Source: Lachnospiraceae bacterium
Lineage (GTDB): Bacteria > Bacillota > Clostridia > Lachnospirales > Lachnospiraceae
DNA length: 57,279 nt
Reading direction: 5' to 3'
NCBI GenBank assembly: GCA_017518185.1
Contig: JAFWWB010000086.1
Location: forward strand, 1-57,279
Shown: in pieces, positions 53,614 through 57,279 of the stretch
Numbering within the stretch: the first letter of the stretch is position 1
Layout: each line of letters begins with the position of its first letter
Program-made: the position numbers and the translations under genes
Notes under the pieces: generated by a model
The model's input: the letters and a program-made list of their open reading frames with translations, nothing else
Told to the model about the DNA's origin: nothing
Databases searched by the model: none

Positions 53614-54698
53614 TTCGCCGCCTTTCTCTTTCCTATGAGTGCCGGAAAGAAACGGTTTATCACGTATATAACGGGAAGCTCGGTGATAAGAGTGAGCAGC
53701 AGTACCAGAATGAAATATATGGTCCCGCCCGGGGCGGAGACAAGGGATGCCAGCTTCCTTGCTGGAGTCAGGAGATAGAAGTCCGTGTGTGTCAGCATTA
53801 TTATGAGGGAGTTCATCCCGATGAAGACAAAGGGTTTATATACAGGCAGGGCGCAGATGCAGCAGGACAGGAGCATCATCCCGCCGCAGCCCGTGAGCAT
53901 GGACAGCAGGAACAGGACAGGGCTCTTTCCGTAGTAGATCATGCCCAGGCTGCCGCCGCCGTTCTTTACTGATATGAAGGCACAGAGTGTCAGGAGGCAG
54001 GCCGCCGAAATGGGCGGGAGGAGATTCCGCACGCCGGGGCGCAGGGCGTAAAAGAAGGAAAGGTACTGCCTGAAAAAAGCGGCGGTGTAAAAAGATATCC
54101 CGTATACGATAAGGCACAGGGGAAGCCTGGCCAGGGCTGTCAGAAGACAGATGAGTATGAAGCCGGCGGCGGAGCTGTCCGGATCCTGCGCCGAAAAGGC
54201 GGCGCTCAGCTTATCCGCGTTAAGGCAGATAAGCACGAAGAGTGCGATGTCTGCAAGAGCCGTGCAGAGCTTCAGGAGCCCCGGAAGCTTTAAGTAAAGC
54301 ACAAATAGAAGCTCCGTGGCCATAAGGGCTGCCAGGAACCAGAGTACGGAAATGCCGAAGCCCGAGATGAAAAAGCAGCCGTAGCGCGTAAGGGCCGGGA
54401 GGTCGGGGCCTCCGGTCTTAATAAAACTTACTGCCTGTACTATGGCGGTATCGGCAATGGAAAAGACCAGGTAAGGTATGAAAAGCCTGAGCGTCCTTTT
54501 TTTCAGATGTTCCTTTATGCTCTGCTCCGGGTTCAGGAACAGGGCGGAGAGGGCGAAAAACAGGGGGACGTGAAAAGAAGTCATGAAGCAGAAAAAGGGG
54601 CCGCTGTCCAGTCCCGCGTGCTGCAGTATGACCGCGAACAGAGCCAGAGCTTTCGCCGCATCCGGCTGCGGTATCCTTTTTGAAGCCTTGTCATTCAT
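53610..54698 (-). CDS. Acyltransferase 3 family membrane protein
   Basis: A 362-aa integral membrane acyltransferase with about ten spans. The family's N-terminal helix with catalytic-type His is present (DAAKALALFAVILQHAG), followed by FHVPLFFALSALFLNP. It resembles surface-sugar O-acetyltransferases. A longer frame extends upstream, but the ATG at 54698 fits the family start. No ribosome site precedes it; instead a TATAAT lies 7 nt upstream, so the mRNA may be leaderless. It is the first gene of a two-gene minus-strand operon with tmcAL. Acceptor unknown. Confidence 0.88.
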   Translation of the reverse strand: MNDKASKRIPQPDAAKALALFAVILQHAGLDSGPFFCFMTSFHVPLFFALSALFLNPEQSIKEHLKKRTLRLFIPYLVFSIADTAIVQAVSFIKTGGPDLPALTRYGCFFISGFGISVLWFLAALMATELLFVLYLKLPGLLKLCTALADIALFVLICLNADKLSAAFSAQDPDSSAAGFILICLLTALARLPLCLIVYGISFYTAAFFRQYLSFFYALRPGVRNLLPPISAACLLTLCAFISVKNGGGSLGMIYYGKSPVLFLLSMLTGCGGMMLLSCCICALPVYKPFVFIGMNSLIIMLTHTDFYLLTPARKLASLVSAPGGTIYFILVLLLTLITELPVIYVINRFFPALIGKRKAAK

Positions 54699-54705
54699 GA
54701 GGAGT

Positions 54706-54711
54706 ATTATA
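54706..54711 (-). promoter_or_regulatory. -10 box very close to the acyltransferase start
   Basis: TATAAT on the minus strand is followed 7 nt later by the ATG, so transcription would begin at or near the start codon. The -35 region is weak (TTCCTA at 17 bp). Confidence 0.5.
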
Positions 54712-54767
54712 CAGCATTTGGACGGGAGTAGGAAGAGGGGAATGGAAGGCTGTATTGACGGCGCAGA

Positions 54768-54796
54768 TTGTAAAAAAGCCGGTGGTATGGTATATT
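54768..54796 (+). promoter_or_regulatory. Promoter of the transglutaminase lipoprotein gene
   Basis: TTGTAA (54768-54773) and TATATT (54791-54796) are 17 bp apart, with TGG before the -10 as an extended element. Confidence 0.65.
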
Positions 54797-54886
54797 CTCG
54801 GGAGGGCCAAACGATCGGAAGTGTACGCTGCATGAAAAGAAGAGATGCGTTTCAGGCAGCGGAGAGATATTTGGGGGAAGAGAGTT

Positions 54887-56014
54887 ATGAAGAGAGAGCA
54901 TATCGCGGGAGCTGCGGGACTGTGGATCCTGTCACTGTTTCTGGGCAGCTGCGGGGCGGAAGCTCCGGCGGAAAAAGATGCTGCCCTGATCACGGAGGCT
55001 GTGGCGGAACCTACAGCGGAAGAGGCAGAAGTGCCGGAACCGACGGCAGTGCCGGAACCGACAGAAGTGCCGGAGCCGACGGCGACGCCCACTCCCGTCC
55101 GGGATAAAAATATCTCCATCGGCGAGATCGATCATTATGTGATGAGCCCGATGGTGGCCGCGTATTTTCCCGAAGATGAAGCTTCCGGACAGGCATTCAG
55201 GGATCTGATCGATGCGGTCTTTGCACATGAAAGCTCGGTAAAGCTCACGGATGACTGGGATAATAATCTGGTGATATGGAATGCGGCCACGGAGAGCCCC
55301 TACTTTTTCGTGGTGGATGAGGATCATCTGGCGAATGATCATAAAACACTGACACTCACCTACAGATACGGGGAAGAGGAAGCGGCAGAGATGCTGCAGT
55401 TCATTGATGATTCTTATATAGAGATACTGAACGGATGCATCACCGAGAATATGAGCGATCTCGAAAAGGTCCTTTCCGTTTACCACTATTTCGGGGAAAG
55501 GATCAGTTATGATTATGAATGGTATGACAGCCTGCAGGCTATGGATACCGGCAATCGTTTTGAGGCACCGGATATTGCGGTTTACGATGCGCTTAAAACC
55601 GATTCCGGCGTGTGCCATTCCTATACCTATCTCTGCCAGTTCGCCTTTCAGCAGCTGGGGATCGAGTGCATAAGGGTATCGGCTGATATGGCTTCCGGAG
55701 ACGACAGTCATATGTGGCCCATTGTTAAGATAGACGGAAACTTTTATAATATCGATCCCACCTGGGACAGCCATGCGGAGGATGACACGGTGGGACTGCG
55801 GTATTTCGGCATGACCCATGATGAGGCGACCACGGACCGCGGCATCCAGGATTATGAGGCCGGCATCGATGTGTCGTATGGTGAGGTGGTCTGCGAGGAT
55901 CACCGCTTTGACTGCCTGCATGATGTGACCGATTATCATATGAACTACGATGGGACCATCACGGTCTACAGGGAGGACGGCAGCGAGGAGATCATCGATG
56001 TACGGGAATTGTGA
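54887..56014 (+). CDS. Transglutaminase-like lipoprotein
   Basis: A 375-aa surface protein. The signal ends in a lipobox with Cys22 (FLGSC), followed by a Glu/Pro/Thr linker made of EVPEPT-type repeats (about residues 45-75). The transglutaminase-like core (about 190-320) has Cys in SGVCHSYTYLC, His in DDSHMWPIVKIDG and Asp in YNIDPTWD, so the catalytic triad is complete. It could be a cysteine protease or cross-linking enzyme of the cell surface. GGGGGAAGAGAG sets the start at 54887. It stands alone between a promoter and a terminator. Substrate unknown. Confidence 0.92.
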   Translation: MKREHIAGAAGLWILSLFLGSCGAEAPAEKDAALITEAVAEPTAEEAEVPEPTAVPEPTEVPEPTATPTPVRDKNISIGEIDHYVMSPMVAAYFPEDEASGQAFRDLIDAVFAHESSVKLTDDWDNNLVIWNAATESPYFFVVDEDHLANDHKTLTLTYRYGEEEAAEMLQFIDDSYIEILNGCITENMSDLEKVLSVYHYFGERISYDYEWYDSLQAMDTGNRFEAPDIAVYDALKTDSGVCHSYTYLCQFAFQQLGIECIRVSADMASGDDSHMWPIVKIDGNFYNIDPTWDSHAEDDTVGLRYFGMTHDEATTDRGIQDYEAGIDVSYGEVVCEDHRFDCLHDVTDYHMNYDGTITVYREDGSEEIIDVREL

Positions 56015-56058
56015 AGCGATACAAACCTTTTGCATGGGATGACAAAACAAGGATGACA

Positions 56059-56088
56059 AAAGCGTCGGCTCCGGCCGGCGCTTTTTTT
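56059..56088 (+). terminator. Rho-independent terminator
   Basis: AAAGCGTCGGC (56059-56069) pairs with GCCGGCGCTTT (56074-56084), with one G-T pair, and is followed by a T run. Two GGATGACA repeat fragments lie just before it (56035-56058). Confidence 0.88.
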
Positions 56089-56116
56089 GAAAAAGAACTT
56101 GCAATTCATAAATATC

Positions 56117-56133
56117 TGTGATAAATTATCACA
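56117..56133. promoter_or_regulatory. Perfect 17-bp palindrome upstream of the Rpn gene
   Basis: TGTGATAA and TTATCACA are perfect 8-bp arms around one A. A possible promoter (TTGCAA at 56099, TAAATT at 56122) overlaps it. The TGTGA...TCACA ends recall CRP/FNR-family sites, though the 7-bp centre differs from the usual 6. Confidence 0.5.
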
Positions 56134-56241
56134 CAATTATTGAGCTGCGTTCCGCAGCACCTGACAGGTTTCCTGCAGGCTATTTCAAACTATTATATTG
56201 AAACTACAGGCAAGATACAGTACAATGAAGGGAGATTTTCT

Positions 56242-57186
56242 ATGGTAAATCGAGAACACAAAGACCGGCTTTTTAAAATGATCTTCGGAAGAGAAGAGCA
56301 TCGGGAATGGACGCTGAGTCTGTATAACGCAGTGAACGGTACAGATTACGATGATCCGTCACAGATCGAATTCAATACGCTGGAAGATGGATTATATCTG
56401 GGAATGAAAAATGATATGTCCTTCATTCTGGACGACCAGCTGATGATCTACGGACATCAGAGCACGTATAACCCGAATGCTCCGGTCCGCTGCCTGATCT
56501 ATTTGGGAGATTTATGGAGTGGATTACTGTATGGCAGGGAAACAAACAGTATATACGGAAGTCGTCTGATACGCCTTCCTGCTCCGAGATTTGTTGTTTT
56601 CTATAACGGAACAGAGAAAGCAGACGAGGAGATCGTACTGAAACTCAGTGAGGCGTTCACGGAGGAAACACGTAAAAAGTCGGATGTTGAACTGAGTGTA
56701 CGTATGGTGAACATAAACAGCGGTTATAATATGAAATTACTGGATAAATGCCGCCCGTTGTATGAGTATTCGTGGTTGATCGCAAGGATCAGGGAAAACC
56801 TGAAGACCATGAAAATAGAGGAAGCAGTCGACAGAGCATTGGATGATATGCCGGAGAACTTTCTTATCAGGAGGTTTTTGATGGAAAACAGAGGTGCAGC
56901 ACATCTGAGTATCCTGACAGAGTATGATGAGGAAAAGGTAAAGCGTACTTACAAAGATGAAGGCAGGGAAGAAGGCAGCGAACATCGCCTGATCGATCAG
57001 ATATGCAAGAAACTGAGAAAAGGGAAAAATGTCAGACAGATAGCGGATGAGGTAGAGGAAGATGAGACGCTGGTACAGAAGATCTGCGACATAGCCGAAG
57101 CGTTTGCCCCGGAGTATGAAACGGAGAAGGTGTTCGATTCCGTGCAGAAAAAATCGCCTTGCAAAATAGTGTCGAATCTGTCATGA
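56242..57186 (+). CDS. Rpn family recombination-promoting nuclease/putative transposase
   Basis: A 314-aa protein of the PD-(D/E)XK Rpn group, common in many copies in Lachnospiraceae. It begins with the family's REHKDRLFKMIFGREEHREW, then SLYNAVNGTDYDDPSQIEFN and a middle nuclease core (MSFILDDQLMIYGHQST; RFVVFYNGTEK). The C-terminal 60 residues are a charged helical tail (EEGSEHRLIDQICKKLRKGK). AAGGGAGA sets the start at 56242 rather than an upstream one at 56140. E. coli RpnA relatives cut DNA and promote recA-independent recombination; the function here is inferred from that family. Confidence 0.88.
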   Translation: MVNREHKDRLFKMIFGREEHREWTLSLYNAVNGTDYDDPSQIEFNTLEDGLYLGMKNDMSFILDDQLMIYGHQSTYNPNAPVRCLIYLGDLWSGLLYGRETNSIYGSRLIRLPAPRFVVFYNGTEKADEEIVLKLSEAFTEETRKKSDVELSVRMVNINSGYNMKLLDKCRPLYEYSWLIARIRENLKTMKIEEAVDRALDDMPENFLIRRFLMENRGAAHLSILTEYDEEKVKRTYKDEGREEGSEHRLIDQICKKLRKGKNVRQIADEVEEDETLVQKICDIAEAFAPEYETEKVFDSVQKKSPCKIVSNLS

Positions 57187-57259
57187 TGTAGTGTCGGAGA
57201 CAGGAAAAATTTTTTACCAGAGGCGTTGACAGAAATGGACGAAAGAGGCAAAATCCTGG

Positions 57260-57279
57260 TGGACTGGACTGGACTGGAC
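57260..57279. repeat. TGGAC pentamer repeat at the window end
   Basis: Four perfect TGGAC copies run to the last base, so the true length is unknown. An ATG at 57235 opens a frame through them, but no ribosome site is visible. Confidence 0.75.

Noticed and set aside
54932-56104. 390-aa open frame on the minus strand
   Set aside because: It is antisense to the transglutaminase lipoprotein; its Arg- and His-rich composition mirrors the PEPT repeats and acidic codons of the real gene.

Overview
The window reads as chromosomal DNA of an anaerobic, Gram-positive gut or rumen clostridium, most likely Lachnospiraceae. The grounds are strong AGGAGG-type ribosome sites, sigma-A promoters with 17-bp spacers, two GH130 mannoside phosphorylases, GerMN and ComEA/ComEC proteins, TmcAL, a one-cysteine OhrR, and an Rpn-family nuclease. 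Genus and species cannot be read from the sequence. No rRNA, tRNA, CRISPR-Cas locus, phage or canonical transposon was seen.

Layout. (1) 1-1624: two unrecognised charged coiled-coil proteins, the first cut by the window edge. (2) 1983-13114: a beta-mannoside locus with two tandem LacI regulators, a convergent AraC regulator, and an operon of GH130_1 and GH130_2 phosphorylases, ABC binding protein, two permeases, a YesL-like fusion protein and mannose-6-phosphate isomerase. (3) 13178-17330: an oxidative-stress operon (glutathione peroxidase, radical SAM, aldo-keto reductase with Fe-S clusters, OhrR, Pr6Pr membrane protein) behind a consensus promoter that overlaps a perfect palindrome. (4) 17335-22555: Dabb protein, esterase, a 921-aa TIR-TM-Sel1 protein and a zinc-ribbon/TPR/L-type-lectin membrane protein. 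(5) 22646-31018: a PAS-GAF-GGDEF-GGDEF-EAL protein split by one in-frame TAG, then MoxR, DUF58 and transglutaminase genes. (6) 31139-38090: metY, a DHH phosphoesterase, uraA-upp and an anchored propeller-like protein. (7) 38087-45080: GNAT, argJ, a phosphodiester glycosidase, argB, argD and an orphan binding protein. (8) 45213-51116: comEA, response regulator, histidine kinase, GerMN lipoprotein, comEC. (9) 51025-52511: a compact unit described below. (10) 52495-57279: tmcAL and an acyltransferase on the minus strand, a transglutaminase lipoprotein, an Rpn nuclease, and a pentamer repeat at the window end.

The most unusual structure is at 51025-52511. A small PD-(D/E)XK-like protein gene (51375-52190) is flanked on both sides by arrays of a short inverted repeat (GGCTAACACA ... 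TGTGTTAGCC). In both arrays the pitch is 74 bp: 10-bp arm, 18-nt loop, 10-bp arm, 36-nt linker. Three units lie upstream and four downstream. The whole unit lies between two copies of a 42-bp stretch of the comEC 3' end (38 of 42 identical), so it looks like an inserted or duplicated module. I do not recognise it as a described system.

How the genes work together. The mannan locus would import beta-manno-oligosaccharides and phosphorolyse them to mannose 1-phosphate, with ManA returning mannose 6-phosphate to glycolysis. The transporter ATPase, phosphomannomutase and endo-mannanase are not in the window. The redox operon appears to be repressed by its own OhrR. The RR-HK-GerMN trio resembles the actinobacterial MtrA-MtrB-LpqB layout. 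All assignments rest on reading motifs by eye; no database search was run.
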